NCBI GenBank assembly: GCA_017474385.1
Contig: JAFVHU010000005.1
Location: 1-52,948, forward strand
Length of the DNA: 52,948 nucleotides
From: Afipia sp.
GTDB lineage: Bacteria > Pseudomonadota > Alphaproteobacteria > Rhizobiales > Xanthobacteraceae
Reading direction: 5' to 3'
The notes under the pieces were generated by a model that saw only the letters and a list, made by a program, of their open reading frames with translations, was not told where the DNA came from and made no database searches. Below are positions 34,323 to 43,673 of the stretch, piece after piece. Position numbers and translations under genes: made by a program. Position 1 is the stretch's first letter. Each line of letters starts with the position of its first letter.

Positions 34323-35047
34323 CTAGCTGCCTTGGTATGGCCGCCTAGGTAAGCGGCTCTGATTGCTTCGTTGCTCCACAGTTCGTCAGGTTTACCGCCC
34401 AGAGCAAGGCGACCCGTTTCCAGCACGTAGCCGTGATCGGCAACGGACAGTCCCATTCGCGCATTCTGCTCGACAAGTAAAACTGTCGTGTCGCGGCGAA
34501 TTTCGGCAATGATCCGGAACACCGCCTGCACGATCACCGGCGCAAGGCCGAGCGACGGCTCATCGAGCAGCAGCAGCCGCGGCTTTGCCATCAGCCCGCG
34601 CGCCACCGCGACCATCTGCAACTGTCCGCCTGAGAGCGTCCAGCCGAGCTTGTCGGAGAATGCACGGATGTCGGGAAACAGATCAAACATCGCATCCGCT
34701 TCGCGCGACAGCTGCGCTTTCGCGACCCGGCGGTTCGACGCGCCGAGCATAATGTTTTCTTTCACGGTAAGACCGGGGAACACCCGCCGCCCCTCCGGGA
34801 CGTGCGAAATGCCGAGGCGCACGATAGCCTCCGGCCCCAAGCCGACGATGGAGTGGCCATCGAACAGGATCTCTCCGGCGGCAGGCTTCGCCAGGCCGGA
34901 AATCGCGCGCAGCGTGGTGGACTTGCCTGCGCCGTTGGAGCCGAGCAGCGTCACCACCTGCCCTTCATCCACCTTGAGCGAGATGCCGCGCAGCGCTTCG
35001 ATTTCGCCGTAAAGCACGATGAGGTCATTGATCTCGAGCAGGGCCAT
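34319..35047 (-). CDS. livF: Branched-chain amino acid-type ABC transporter ATP-binding protein (LivF), system 1
   Basis: The roughly 242-residue ATPase has Walker A GSNGAGKST, the signature LSGGQ, and Walker B LLLDEPSLGL, in the LivF form. GGAG lies 5 bases before the ATG at 35047, so an upstream GTG at 35053 is not needed. It begins two bases after the fused permease-ATPase ends. Its stop codon lies inside palindrome element 2. Cargo is unlikely to be an amino acid given the sugar-acid enzymes that follow, but that is inference. Confidence 0.93.
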   Translation of the reverse strand: MALLEINDLIVLYGEIEALRGISLKVDEGQVVTLLGSNGAGKSTTLRAISGLAKPAAGEILFDGHSIVGLGPEAIVRLGISHVPEGRRVFPGLTVKENIMLGASNRRVAKAQLSREADAMFDLFPDIRAFSDKLGWTLSGGQLQMVAVARGLMAKPRLLLLDEPSLGLAPVIVQAVFRIIAEIRRDTTVLLVEQNARMGLSVADHGYVLETGRLALGGKPDELWSNEAIRAAYLGGHTKAAS

Positions 35048-35049
35048 GA

Positions 35050-36828
35050 TCACTCCGTCCCGAGATAAGCGGAAATAACGTCAGGATGCTGGAGCACCGC
35101 CAGCGATTCTCCGTCTGCAATCCGCTTTCCGAAGTTCAACACCGTGATGTGCTGCGCCGCCTCGCGAACCAGCGTCATGTCGTGATCGATGATCAGAATG
35201 GTGAGCCCCTGAGCCGCGATGCGTTTGAGCAGGTCATGCAGTTCGACCTTCTCACTGGAATTCAATCCCGCCGCCGGCTCATCCAGCAACAATAGCGTCG
35301 GATTTCCCGCCAGCGCACGTGCGATCTCGATCAGGCGCTGATGACCGTAGGAGAAACTGGAGACAAGTTCATTGGCGCGTCCGCCGAGCCCAACAAATGT
35401 CAGAGCTGACATCGCGCGCTGCGTCAGCGCATCCTGACTGCCCTCGCCGATCAGCGTATTGCCCGGACGCTCCGCACCGATCACCACGTTTTCCAGCGCC
35501 GTCATCGAACGAAACAGCCGGATGTTCTGGAAGGTACGACCCAGTCCCGCCGCTGTGCGCTGATGCGCAGGCATGTCGGTCACGTCGGTCCCGTCGAGCA
35601 CGATTTTGCCCGCGGTTGTCTTGTAGAGGCCCGACAGCATGTTCAGCGTCGTGGTCTTGCCGGACCCGTTGGGCCCGATCAGCGCATGCACGCTGCCCCG
35701 GCGCACGGAAATGTCCACTTTGTCGACGGCTTTCAGGCCGCCGAAGTGTTTCGACAGGCCCGTGACCTCGATCACCATGTCGCCGCCGGTCTTTGCCGGC
35801 ACAAGTTGCAGCGCGGGGCTCGCGACGTGAGGTGGAGCTTTCGCGCGCCACTTGGTGATGACGTCCTGTACGAACCCCCAGATGCCGTCCGGCATGAAGC
35901 GCACGATCAGAATGACGAACAGTCCATAGATCGCGAGATAAAGCCCCGGGATGTTTTTGAGGAAGCGCAGCCATTCCGGGATCAGAATCAGCAACCCGGT
36001 GCCGATCACAGCACCGATCGGCGATCCGACACCACCGAGCAACGCCATTGTGAGAAAGACGATCGACTCCGCGAATGAGAACTGATCCGGGCTGACATAG
36101 GAGAAGCCACCGGCGAACAGTCCGCCACCGATCCCGCCGAGCAAGGCGGAAAGCGCAAACGCCGCTACTTTCGTGCGGAAGATGTCGATACCCGCGACGC
36201 CCGCGGCGAGTTCGTTGTCACGCACCGCGCGCATGGCGCGGCCGATCCGCGTGTCCGGTAGGTGCCAGACGAGATAGCCGATCACCGCAAGCGCGGCGAC
36301 GCAGAACGCCAGAAACGACTGCTGCGACTGGAACAGCGCCGGGCGGCCGATTTTCGAGATACCGTCGGGACCGCGCGTCAGCCAGATTGCGTTGATCATC
36401 ACCAGCGTCACGATCTGCTGGAACGAGATCGTCACCATGGCGAGGTAATGGCCGCCGAGCTTGAGCGTGCTCATGCCGAGGAGCGCGCCGGCCGCCAATG
36501 CGAGCAACGAGCCCGCAACAAGGCAGATCCAGAAATTGATCTGGTAATCGGCAGTCCCGAGGCCGACGGCATAGGCACCCAACCCGAAGAACGCCGCCTG
36601 CGCCAGGTTGATCTGCCCGCACAGCCCGAGCACGACCGTCAGGCCGAACACCGCGATGGCGAACGTGGCCGCTTGCATCAGGATATTGAGGACGTAACCG
36701 TCGAAGCTCATGGTCGCTGCGGCGAACACAGCGATCGCGGCGACGATAAAATATGGCAGGTGTCGCAGCACCAGCGGCGTCGAGCGCAAGGTCGCGGTGA
36801 CAGGTATGTTCTGGCTCGGCATGCTCAT
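35050..36828 (-). CDS. livM-livG: Fused LivM-LivG: ABC permease and ATP-binding protein in one chain, system 1
   Basis: This 592-residue chain joins a LivM-type permease (about residues 1-330, multiple helices, with the NAIWLTRGPDGIS block and the GGVGSPIGAVIGTGLL segment) to a LivG-type ATPase (about 350-592: GPNGSGKTT Walker A, FSYGHQRLIEIARAL in place of the LSGGQ signature, LLLDEPAAGLN Walker B). Such fusions are known in rhizobial Liv systems. The start overlaps the livH stop in ATGA (36828-36825). The second Liv system in this window keeps the two parts separate. Confidence 0.92.
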   Translation of the reverse strand: MSMPSQNIPVTATLRSTPLVLRHLPYFIVAAIAVFAAATMSFDGYVLNILMQAATFAIAVFGLTVVLGLCGQINLAQAAFFGLGAYAVGLGTADYQINFWICLVAGSLLALAAGALLGMSTLKLGGHYLAMVTISFQQIVTLVMINAIWLTRGPDGISKIGRPALFQSQQSFLAFCVAALAVIGYLVWHLPDTRIGRAMRAVRDNELAAGVAGIDIFRTKVAAFALSALLGGIGGGLFAGGFSYVSPDQFSFAESIVFLTMALLGGVGSPIGAVIGTGLLILIPEWLRFLKNIPGLYLAIYGLFVILIVRFMPDGIWGFVQDVITKWRAKAPPHVASPALQLVPAKTGGDMVIEVTGLSKHFGGLKAVDKVDISVRRGSVHALIGPNGSGKTTTLNMLSGLYKTTAGKIVLDGTDVTDMPAHQRTAAGLGRTFQNIRLFRSMTALENVVIGAERPGNTLIGEGSQDALTQRAMSALTFVGLGGRANELVSSFSYGHQRLIEIARALAGNPTLLLLDEPAAGLNSSEKVELHDLLKRIAAQGLTILIIDHDMTLVREAAQHITVLNFGKRIADGESLAVLQHPDVISAYLGTE

Positions 36829-37700
36829 GCTTTTTCCGCCACGCGTTCGCCGAAAATGCCTTGCGGGCGGAAGACCAGAAACAGGATCAGCACGAGAAAC
36901 GCGAATGCGTCCTTGTACGGAACCGACACGTAAGCAGCGCCGAAGGTTTCAATGATACCGAGCGCGATCCCGCCGATGATCGCACCGGTGACATCGCCGA
37001 AGCCGCCGATAATGGTGGCGGCGAAAGCCTTCAGCGCAATCGTCGCCCCCATCTGGATCGAGACGAACAGAATTGGCGCGACGAGGATCCCGGCCAGCCC
37101 GCCAAGGACCGCGGAATAAATGAAGGTGATCATGATCATGGTCGACACCGAGATGCCGAGCAGCGACGCCATCTCCTTGTCCTGCGAGGTTGCCTGAAGC
37201 TTCTTGCCGAGCATCGTGTGCTCGAAGAACCAGTAATTCAGGATCACCAGCGCGATGGTCACCGCAATGATCAGCAGATACTGGCTGTCGAGATAGACCG
37301 GCCCCAACTGGATGCCCGGCGTCTCGAACCAGCCTTCCAGCACTTGCGGCGCAGGTCCGTAGATCGCCAACACCGAATTCGCCAGGAAGATCGATGCACC
37401 GATGGTGGCGATGATGACCGGCAGAAAGGTGCGGTGACGCAACGGATAATACACGCCAAGATTGAAGATCACGCCGAACAACGCCATGCCTGCGAGCGAA
37501 ATCAGGAACGACAGCCAGTACGGCCATTGCAGGTCGACCGCGAACACAACCATCAGGAATGCCGCCACCATCGAGAACTCGCCCTGCGCGAAGTTCACGA
37601 CGTTGGTCGCGCGGAAGATCAGCACGAAGCCGAGCGCCACAAGCGCATACACGGAGCCGATGCCGATGCCCGTAAAGAGCAACTGAAGAATCTGATCCAT
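36825..37700 (-). CDS. livH: Branched-chain amino acid-type ABC transporter permease LivH, system 1
   Basis: The 291-residue membrane protein shows the LivH pattern: GIGIGSVYALVALGFVLIFRATNVVNFAQGEFSM split near residues 11-45, several helices, and the C-terminal ATIIGGFGDVTGAIIGGIALG. The ATG at 37700 (MDQILQ) is used rather than the TTG at 37703. It is the second gene of the operon after the binding protein. Confidence 0.93.
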   Translation of the reverse strand: MDQILQLLFTGIGIGSVYALVALGFVLIFRATNVVNFAQGEFSMVAAFLMVVFAVDLQWPYWLSFLISLAGMALFGVIFNLGVYYPLRHRTFLPVIIATIGASIFLANSVLAIYGPAPQVLEGWFETPGIQLGPVYLDSQYLLIIAVTIALVILNYWFFEHTMLGKKLQATSQDKEMASLLGISVSTMIMITFIYSAVLGGLAGILVAPILFVSIQMGATIALKAFAATIIGGFGDVTGAIIGGIALGIIETFGAAYVSVPYKDAFAFLVLILFLVFRPQGIFGERVAEKA

Positions 37701-37773
37701 CAAATCAACTTTCGGGATTCGTCGCGATCGGAAAAGATGAGCGGCTTGCGCCGACGCCTGCTCAAGGACGCAC

Positions 37774-37799
37774 GGCGGCCTCCACTGAAGGAAGCCGCC
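37774..37799 (-). terminator. Intercistronic hairpin after the Liv-type binding protein gene, system 1
   Basis: On the minus strand GGCGGCTTCC pairs with GGAGGCCGCC (one G-U pair) around a TTCAGT loop. It lies 8 bases after the binding-protein stop (37807) and before livH. No T tract follows, so partial attenuation or mRNA stabilisation is more likely than full termination. Confidence 0.6.
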
Positions 37800-37806
37800 G
37801 CAATGA

Positions 37807-38952
37807 TCACCTGGCAGCTTCGATATGCTTCTCGAAGATGATGTTGCCCTTGTCGTTCTTCACGATGTTGTAGCCGTGAAGGCCATCGCCGTTTTCATCG
37901 AAGTTGTATTGGCCTTCCGCGCCTTCGAATCCCTTGATCGCCAGGATCGCGGTGCGAACCTTTTCCGGCTCGGTGGATTTTGCCGTGTTCATCGCCTTTG
38001 CGAGCACGGTGAGCGCGTCATAGGTCCATGCGCTCTGGTTGTCCGGCGCGAGCTTGTAGGCATCGCGATAGGCCTTGCCATAAGCCTTGGCTGCGGGACT
38101 TGAATCTTCCGCATAATCCGCAACGCCGTAGGTTCCGTACAACGACGCACCCGCAAGCCGGGTGGACGACACGCCGACGATGGATGGTGATCCTACCCAC
38201 GGAATATTGACGCCGAGCTGGTGCAACTGGCGCGCGAAGATGCCGAGGTCGTTCTCGAATGTGAAGTATGATCCGAGAACGTCCGCGCCTGATTGCTTGA
38301 TTGCCAGCACCACCGGTGTGAAATCCTGGCTCTGGTTGGCATAGCCCTGATCGAGAACCGGCGTAATGCCGAGCTTGCTCAATCCCTCGGTCAGCGCCTT
38401 GCCGCCCGCCGTGCCGAACGCATCGGTGGAATGCAGCACCGCCCACTTCTTCTTGCCAAGCGTGTTGGAACCGTAGTCGGCGATCACGCGGCCCGAATAG
38501 CTGTCGTTCGGACGGAAGCGAAACAGCCACTTGTTGCCCATATGGGTGAGGTTGGGATCGGTTCCTCCGATCGCCATCGGCTTGCCGAGTTTCAGAACGT
38601 CCGGCGCCATGGCGTGCACCTGCGTCGAGCGGATCGATCCGAGAAATGCGACGATGTCCGATTGCGCGGCCAGCTTCGAGAAGGCCAGAACCACGCCGGG
38701 GTTGGTAGTCTGGTCGTCTTCGGTAATCAGTTCGACCTGCTTGCCGAGAACACCGCCCGCCTTGTTGACGGCCTCCAGCGCCAGCTTTGCGCCGTTCAGC
38801 GCGAACTTGCCCTGTTCGGCCGCCGATCCGGTGACCGGAAGAACCATGCCGATCTTGATGGTGGCGCCCTGAGCACCGGCGCTTTTTATCAAGGCTGGCG
38901 CCGCAAGGACAGCACCAGCGCCCACGGAAAACTCACGTCTCGTCAATTTCAT
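37807..38952 (-). CDS. Liv-type ABC transporter periplasmic binding protein, system 1
   Basis: The 381-residue protein is a type 1 periplasmic-binding protein of the LivK/AmiC class. Its N-terminus TRREFSVGAGAVLAAPALI has twin arginines and a Tat-like hydrophobic stretch before SAGAQG. The mature part begins with IKIGMVLPVTGSAAEQG and NKAGGVLGKQVELITEDDQ. It heads the operon of livH, livMG, livF and the sugar-acid enzymes. GGGAGG lies 6 bases before the ATG. Confidence 0.92.
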   Translation of the reverse strand: MKLTRREFSVGAGAVLAAPALIKSAGAQGATIKIGMVLPVTGSAAEQGKFALNGAKLALEAVNKAGGVLGKQVELITEDDQTTNPGVVLAFSKLAAQSDIVAFLGSIRSTQVHAMAPDVLKLGKPMAIGGTDPNLTHMGNKWLFRFRPNDSYSGRVIADYGSNTLGKKKWAVLHSTDAFGTAGGKALTEGLSKLGITPVLDQGYANQSQDFTPVVLAIKQSGADVLGSYFTFENDLGIFARQLHQLGVNIPWVGSPSIVGVSSTRLAGASLYGTYGVADYAEDSSPAAKAYGKAYRDAYKLAPDNQSAWTYDALTVLAKAMNTAKSTEPEKVRTAILAIKGFEGAEGQYNFDENGDGLHGYNIVKNDKGNIIFEKHIEAAR

Positions 38953-39252
38953 CGTCGTCCTCCCAAATGGCCGTGCATTTTTTCCGCCGACCTTGGAGAG
39001 GATTAGAAGTCCGAAAAACGGGATTGTCTACCGCTTCGAGGACAATTCTCGTCAAACATCCGATCATTGCGCTGCAGCGCGCGAAACGGCCGAAAGGGCC
39101 CCGATGCGACCAAATGAGCCGATGTCACAAGACTTACACGGATCCCGTCACCGCGATTTTCTCGTTTTGGTGCACCGCGCCACATTTTCCAGTGAACCAA
39201 AGCGTGGTATGAGCGACAAATACCTATCGCCCGCTAACGATGGTGTTTAGAG
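38953..39252. other. 300-base divergent intergenic region
   Basis: This region separates the minus-strand Liv operon from the plus-strand secreted-protein gene and must hold promoters for both. I see no convincing operator, repeat or small RNA. A 13-codon ATG frame at 39208-39249 ends just before the next gene, but it lacks a ribosome site and is probably chance. Confidence 0.5.
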
Positions 39253-39756
39253 ATGCCTTTCCCCGTTTCGCGTTTTGATTTTCGTAGTTTTCGCGGCGCT
39301 GCCGTGGCCACAGCCCTCCTGATGGCCCCCGCGCTCGCGCATGCCGAAACCGCGCCATTTGCCAACTATGCAGGCAACTGGTCCGGCAACGGCACGATCA
39401 CCATCGCCGAGGGTGGCACGGAGCGCATCCGCTGCCGCGGCACCTACTCCGTCGATGGCGGCGGCAACAACCTGCATCAGGTCCTGCGCTGCGCCAGCGA
39501 CAGCTACAAGTTCGAACTAACCAGCAATATCCTGGCCAAGGGCGGCAATATCACCGGCTCCTGGAGCGAAGCCAGCCGCGGCGTCAACGGCACTGTCGAG
39601 GGCAGCGTTGAGAACGGCCAGGTCACCGCACTGGTCCAGACCAACGGCTATGCCGCAACCTTCAACGTCGTGACCCGCGGCAACAAGCAGTCGGTGGCCA
39701 TCAGTTCGAAGGGTGAGCTGCGCGACGTGACCATCAGCCTGGCGAGAAGCAACTAA
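39253..39756 (+). CDS. Exported protein of unknown function
   Basis: The 167-residue product has a signal peptide (about residues 1-31, ending ALAHAETAPF). The mature domain is rich in Gly, Ser, Asn and Thr, with repeated strand-like patterns (YAGNWSGNGTITI, GNITGSWSEASRGVNGTVEG, RGNKQSVAISSKGEL) that suggest a small beta-barrel or lipocalin-like fold. Two cysteines (RCRGTYS and LRCASD) could form a disulfide. I do not know its function; similar small proteins are seen in Bradyrhizobiaceae. A strong terminator follows. Confidence 0.8.
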   Translation: MPFPVSRFDFRSFRGAAVATALLMAPALAHAETAPFANYAGNWSGNGTITIAEGGTERIRCRGTYSVDGGGNNLHQVLRCASDSYKFELTSNILAKGGNITGSWSEASRGVNGTVEGSVENGQVTALVQTNGYAATFNVVTRGNKQSVAISSKGELRDVTISLARSN

Positions 39757-39768
39757 GGTCAAAAATTC

Positions 39769-39803
39769 AAAAGGCCCGCCGATAATGAATCGGCGGGCCT
39801 TTT
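39769..39803. terminator. Bidirectional hairpin terminator
   Basis: AAAAGGCCCGCCGAT (39769-39783) pairs perfectly with ATCGGCGGGCCTTTT (39789-39803) over an AATGA loop. It lies between the convergent ends of the exported protein gene (plus) and the RND gene (minus), with A and T tracts in the right place for both directions. Confidence 0.95.
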
Positions 39804-39832
39804 GCTGTCTGGAACTGAGAGACGCCTCGATC

Positions 39833-42187
39833 CTATTTCCTGCCCCACACCGCCTTGATGCGGTGAGACGTGCTAATCAGCCACATCGCCGTCGGGCGCA
39901 AAATGAAGAGATCGGCGATCAATGCCGCGATCATGGCGAAGGCGCTGAGCCATCCAAACAGACGCAGCGACGGCAGATCGGAAAACACCGTCACCACCAG
40001 GCCGCAAGCCAGCACCACCGTGGTCAGGATCAACGCCGGGCCGACCAGAACTGTGGCGCGCTCGACCGCCTGCGCCTCATCGACACCCGGCTTTTCTTCC
40101 AGCCGCAAGCGGTTGAGGAAGTGAATCGTCGCGCTCAATCCCAACCCGAAAGACACCGTCAACGCGACCACACTGGCGAATTGCAGCCCCTCACCCAGGA
40201 ACCACAACACGGTGCCCGATAGCACAACCGGGAAGATGCCGGGCAGGATGCTTGCGAACATCACCACCACCGAACGGAACGCCAGACCGATAAAGGCCGC
40301 AACCAGGATGAATTCGATGGTCAGACCGTGGTTGAGTTTGCCAATCATGCTGGCGCTGTTGCGCGCGGCGATGGCGGACAGGCCGGTCACAGCGATATTG
40401 TAACCGGGATGAGCGCTGCGGATCGTTCCCATCGCGGCATCGAGCTTCTCGACCGTCGGCAGGATCTGGCTTGAGTCGAGATCAGGCACGCGTCCCGACA
40501 CCACGACCGCGTCCTGCTGCTCGGAAATGAAGCGCCTGACCAGATAGGCTGGGAGCAGATCGACATATTCTTTCAGGATCGCCACGTCCGAGCGGCCGGC
40601 CTTCTCCGCCAGCCAGCGCCGCAGCGTCTCGATCGACCAGACATTGCCGACACCCGCCTGCTTCTCGATGATCGAGTGGACGGCTGCGATAGTATCAAGC
40701 GTGTCCTTGTCGTAGAGCGACTTGCCCTTCGGAAATTCGATCAGCACGTCGATCGGATTGGCACCGGTCAGCTTGGCATCGAGACGGCTTGAGGCTTCGA
40801 CGGCCTGCTGCTTGTCCGGCACCTGATCGGCGAGCCGGTAACGCGGCTCAAGACTCGCGTAAATGATGCCGAGACCGACAACCACGAGCAGCGCAATCAA
40901 ACTGAAAAGACCGGGACGGCCGACCATGCGCTTGGCGATAAACGCGCAGAACGCGCGCAGCGCCTCGACGCCCCAATCGGCACCCTTGATCTTGGTCGCG
41001 AGCAAATTCTCTTTCCGGACCAGCAGAACGCCGAACACCGGCACCAGTGACAACACCGCGAGCAGCGCGATGACGGTCGCCATCAATCCGGCTTCGCCGA
41101 AGGTGCGGATCAGGTCGGAATCGGAAAACTGCAAGGCAAGGAACGACAGCGCCGCTGTGCCATGGGTCAGCACGCAGGCCGGCCCAACCACCAGTACGGC
41201 GTTACGAAACGCCGTGTATTTGTCCTCACCCGCAATCAGGCGATCTCGGGCAGCGAACGTAAGCTGCATCGAGTCGGCAAAACTGATGACCATGATGAGC
41301 GGCGTCATCACGTTCAGGAACATGTTGAGACTGAAACCGAGCCAGCCCAGCGTGCCGATCGACAGCAGGATCGCCAGCAGCGGCGGAAACGCCGCGACGA
41401 TCATGAACGAGATGCGGCGGAAGAAGATGATCGCGATGATACAACCGGCCAGAATGCCGGCGATATTGTAAGTCAGGCCATCCCGCTCGACCGCGTTGCG
41501 GATTTCGAGCTGCATCACCGGCACGCCGGACAACTGGCTGTTGAGGCCGGTGCCCTCAAGATCCTCATTCATGATCTTGCGGACTTCGCCGATGGTGGTG
41601 TTGAGGCCCTTGTTGCCGACGATCGCAGGGTCGAGAGCCAGCACGATCAGTGCCAGCGTGCCGTCTTCCGACAGCAGCTTGCCCTTGATGACCTCGTTAC
41701 TTTTCACCTTCTCGATAAGAGCCTTGTAAGCGTCGCCTTCGGGCAGCGTTTCAGGAAACAGCGCCGCAGGCAGACGGCCACCCTCAGGCGGCTGCCGGGC
41801 CGAGAACAGCGAGATGATTCCGCGCGTGCCGTCCACGAGTTGCAGGTCGGTGACCAGATCGCGCAATTTTTCGAGCGATGAGCGCTCCAGCAGCGATTTG
41901 CCTTCCACCACCACCAGCACATCGTATTCGCTGGAGGGGAAGCGCTTGGTCACCTCTTCGTATTGCTTGTATTCCGGCGTATCGGATCGGAACAACTGGC
42001 TCAGCGAATCGTCGATCTTGATGCGCTGGATGCCGAACACGGCGACCACGCACAACGCGAGCAGGACGATCGCCGCCGTGCGCGGCGCGCGCAGCGCTAT
42101 CAAACCGATCCGTTCCAGACCGAACGCGATGCTGAAGGTTTTTTTTCCGGAATCGCTGTGAACGGGCTCTTTTGAAATCTGGTGCAA
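39833..42187 (-). CDS. MMPL/RND family transporter
   Basis: The 784-residue membrane protein has the duplicated RND layout: one helix near residues 38-52, an external domain, a block of five helices (about 230-390), and a repeat of the same arrangement in the second half. The sterol-sensing-like segment with NMFLNVMTPLIMVISFADS and the later VALTVSFGLGLSATIHFLN carry the conserved charged or polar positions. HpnN, the hopanoid exporter, belongs to this superfamily, but this gene is far from the hopanoid operon and shorter, so its cargo is unknown. The only usable start is a TTG at 42187 with a poor ribosome site. Confidence 0.85.
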   Translation of the reverse strand: MHQISKEPVHSDSGKKTFSIAFGLERIGLIALRAPRTAAIVLLALCVVAVFGIQRIKIDDSLSQLFRSDTPEYKQYEEVTKRFPSSEYDVLVVVEGKSLLERSSLEKLRDLVTDLQLVDGTRGIISLFSARQPPEGGRLPAALFPETLPEGDAYKALIEKVKSNEVIKGKLLSEDGTLALIVLALDPAIVGNKGLNTTIGEVRKIMNEDLEGTGLNSQLSGVPVMQLEIRNAVERDGLTYNIAGILAGCIIAIIFFRRISFMIVAAFPPLLAILLSIGTLGWLGFSLNMFLNVMTPLIMVISFADSMQLTFAARDRLIAGEDKYTAFRNAVLVVGPACVLTHGTAALSFLALQFSDSDLIRTFGEAGLMATVIALLAVLSLVPVFGVLLVRKENLLATKIKGADWGVEALRAFCAFIAKRMVGRPGLFSLIALLVVVGLGIIYASLEPRYRLADQVPDKQQAVEASSRLDAKLTGANPIDVLIEFPKGKSLYDKDTLDTIAAVHSIIEKQAGVGNVWSIETLRRWLAEKAGRSDVAILKEYVDLLPAYLVRRFISEQQDAVVVSGRVPDLDSSQILPTVEKLDAAMGTIRSAHPGYNIAVTGLSAIAARNSASMIGKLNHGLTIEFILVAAFIGLAFRSVVVMFASILPGIFPVVLSGTVLWFLGEGLQFASVVALTVSFGLGLSATIHFLNRLRLEEKPGVDEAQAVERATVLVGPALILTTVVLACGLVVTVFSDLPSLRLFGWLSAFAMIAALIADLFILRPTAMWLISTSHRIKAVWGRK

Positions 42188-42524
42188 CGGGACAGTTCCG
42201 ATTCGAAGGTAAGCCGACGTTTTATCTAGCAGATTTACAGGGAACGCGAGGGATGCCTCCCAAATAAAGCAGGATTAAGCAATGCGCCGGGCACACTGGA
42301 ACAAGCTGCCGCAAGCAGCCTAAACCACCATATTGTGGGTTGTTTGCCCCAAATATTGTAGAACCATGCCCTTTCGCCAGATGGTCGCGCGGCTGCCCCA
42401 AAATGCAGCAAAGTCACCGGAATGTGGCATGAACGCACCAACTTGGTGACGGGCTGACGCCAGATATTCCGACTATCGGATTAGCAGTTTTTGCGCCCCT
42501 CCCGGTCCTGATATAACCCCCGCC
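42188..42524. other. 337-base divergent intergenic region
   Basis: This region lies between the RND gene (minus) and trhO (plus). It is AT-richer than the genes and should hold promoters for both. GATATAAC at about 42510-42517 could be a -10 element for trhO, but it lies too close to the ATG for a normal leader. No gene, repeat or hairpin stands out. Confidence 0.4.
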
Positions 42525-43325
42525 ATGTCGTACAAGGTCGCTGCCTTTTATCAGTTCATCGCGCTCCCCGATTTTGAGAATCTGAGGGAGCCGTTACGCA
42601 ATATGTGCGTCGCTCTGGATGTGAAGGGCATCATCCTGCTGGCCGCCGAAGGCATCAACGGGACCGTGGCAGGCCGCGAGGCCGCTATCGACGCCCTGAT
42701 GAACCAGTTACAGAACGGCGCGCTGTTCGATGGCCGTCTCGACAATCTGGAACTGAAATTCTCGGGCGCGAGCGAGATGCCGTTCAACCGGATGAAGGTC
42801 CGGCTGAAAAAGGAGATCGTCCGGCTCGGCGATCCGGAGACCGATCCCAACACCAAGGTCGGCATCTATGTCGACGCCGCCGACTGGAACGCGCTCATCA
42901 AGCAAGCAGACGTGCTGCTGCTCGACACCCGCAACGGTTTCGAAGTCGAAATGGGCACGTTCGAAGGCGCGGTCGATCCGAAGATTACCCGCTTTGGCGA
43001 ATTTCCGGATTTTGCCGGCCGCACGCTCGACCCCAACAAGCACAAGAAAATAGCAATGTTCTGCACCGGCGGTATCCGCTGCGAAAAGGCCAGTTCCTAT
43101 CTGCTGTCGCAGGGTTTCGAGGAGGTCTACCACCTCAAGGGCGGCATCCTGAAATATCTCGAGGAGATTCCGGAAGCGCAAAGTCTGTGGCGCGGCGAGT
43201 GCTTCGTGTTCGACCAGCGCGTCGCGCTCGGTCACGGGCTGAGCGAGCGTCAGGTGTTACGCGGAGATGGAGCGGATCATACCGATGCCACTGAGATCGA
43301 CATGAGCGAGCAAGCCGATGACTGA
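42525..43325 (+). CDS. trhO: tRNA uridine(34) hydroxylase, rhodanese family (TrhO/YceA)
   Basis: The 266-residue protein has an N-terminal acylphosphatase-like domain ([12 protein letters not shown] near 39-50, then [18 protein letters not shown]) and a C-terminal rhodanese domain with the conserved [14 protein letters not shown] segment. The catalytic cysteine is C180 and a second cysteine is C186. TrhO forms 5-hydroxyuridine at position 34 of tRNAs with oxygen. The length is slightly shorter than Escherichia coli TrhO, as in other alphaproteobacteria. It overlaps slyX by 8 bases. Confidence 0.93.
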   Translation: MSYKVAAFYQFIALPDFENLREPLRNMCVALDVKGIILLAAEGINGTVAGREAAIDALMNQLQNGALFDGRLDNLELKFSGASEMPFNRMKVRLKKEIVRLGDPETDPNTKVGIYVDAADWNALIKQADVLLLDTRNGFEVEMGTFEGAVDPKITRFGEFPDFAGRTLDPNKHKKIAMFCTGGIRCEKASSYLLSQGFEEVYHLKGGILKYLEEIPEAQSLWRGECFVFDQRVALGHGLSERQVLRGDGADHTDATEIDMSEQADD

Positions 43326-43539
43326 AGTCCCCTCGCCCGCCTCGCGCATCGACGCGCTGGAAATCCGCATCGCGTATCTGGATGAGACCATCGAGACCCT
43401 GAACAACACCATTACCGCGCAATGGAAGCAGATTGACGCCCTGAGCCGGGAGATGCTGGCTCTGCGCGAGCGGCTTGATGACGCCGAGATGAAATCAGAG
43501 ACAGGTTCGCCGCGGGACCAGCCCCCTCCCCATTACTGA
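43318..43539 (+). CDS. slyX: SlyX family protein
   Basis: This 73-residue protein is a short coiled coil: [20 protein letters not shown] and [20 protein letters not shown] have heptad spacing, and the end is Pro-rich with the PPPHY tail typical of SlyX. The function of SlyX is not known. The start overlaps trhO (ATGACTGA, 43318-43325), indicating coupled translation. Confidence 0.88.
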   Translation: MTEVPSPASRIDALEIRIAYLDETIETLNNTITAQWKQIDALSREMLALRERLDDAEMKSETGSPRDQPPPHY

Positions 43540-43673
43540 TCCAGCCCAACCCCAGCCGCCTACCGGCCCGCGCAATTAATGTGCAGGCGTGGAGGCTGCG
43601 GGCAAAAAAATTGGTAATTCCGTCACAGATATGTATGGTCCCGCCTGAGGAAAAATCGGGGAGGACAATAACA

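Noticed and set aside
39208-39249. 13-codon frame before the exported protein gene
   Set aside because: There is no ribosome site, it is too short, and nothing else suggests that it is translated.
39833-42187. Calling the MMPL/RND protein HpnN, the hopanoid exporter
   Set aside because: It is 33 kb from the hopanoid operon with an unrelated neighbourhood, and no motif I can see sets it apart as HpnN.
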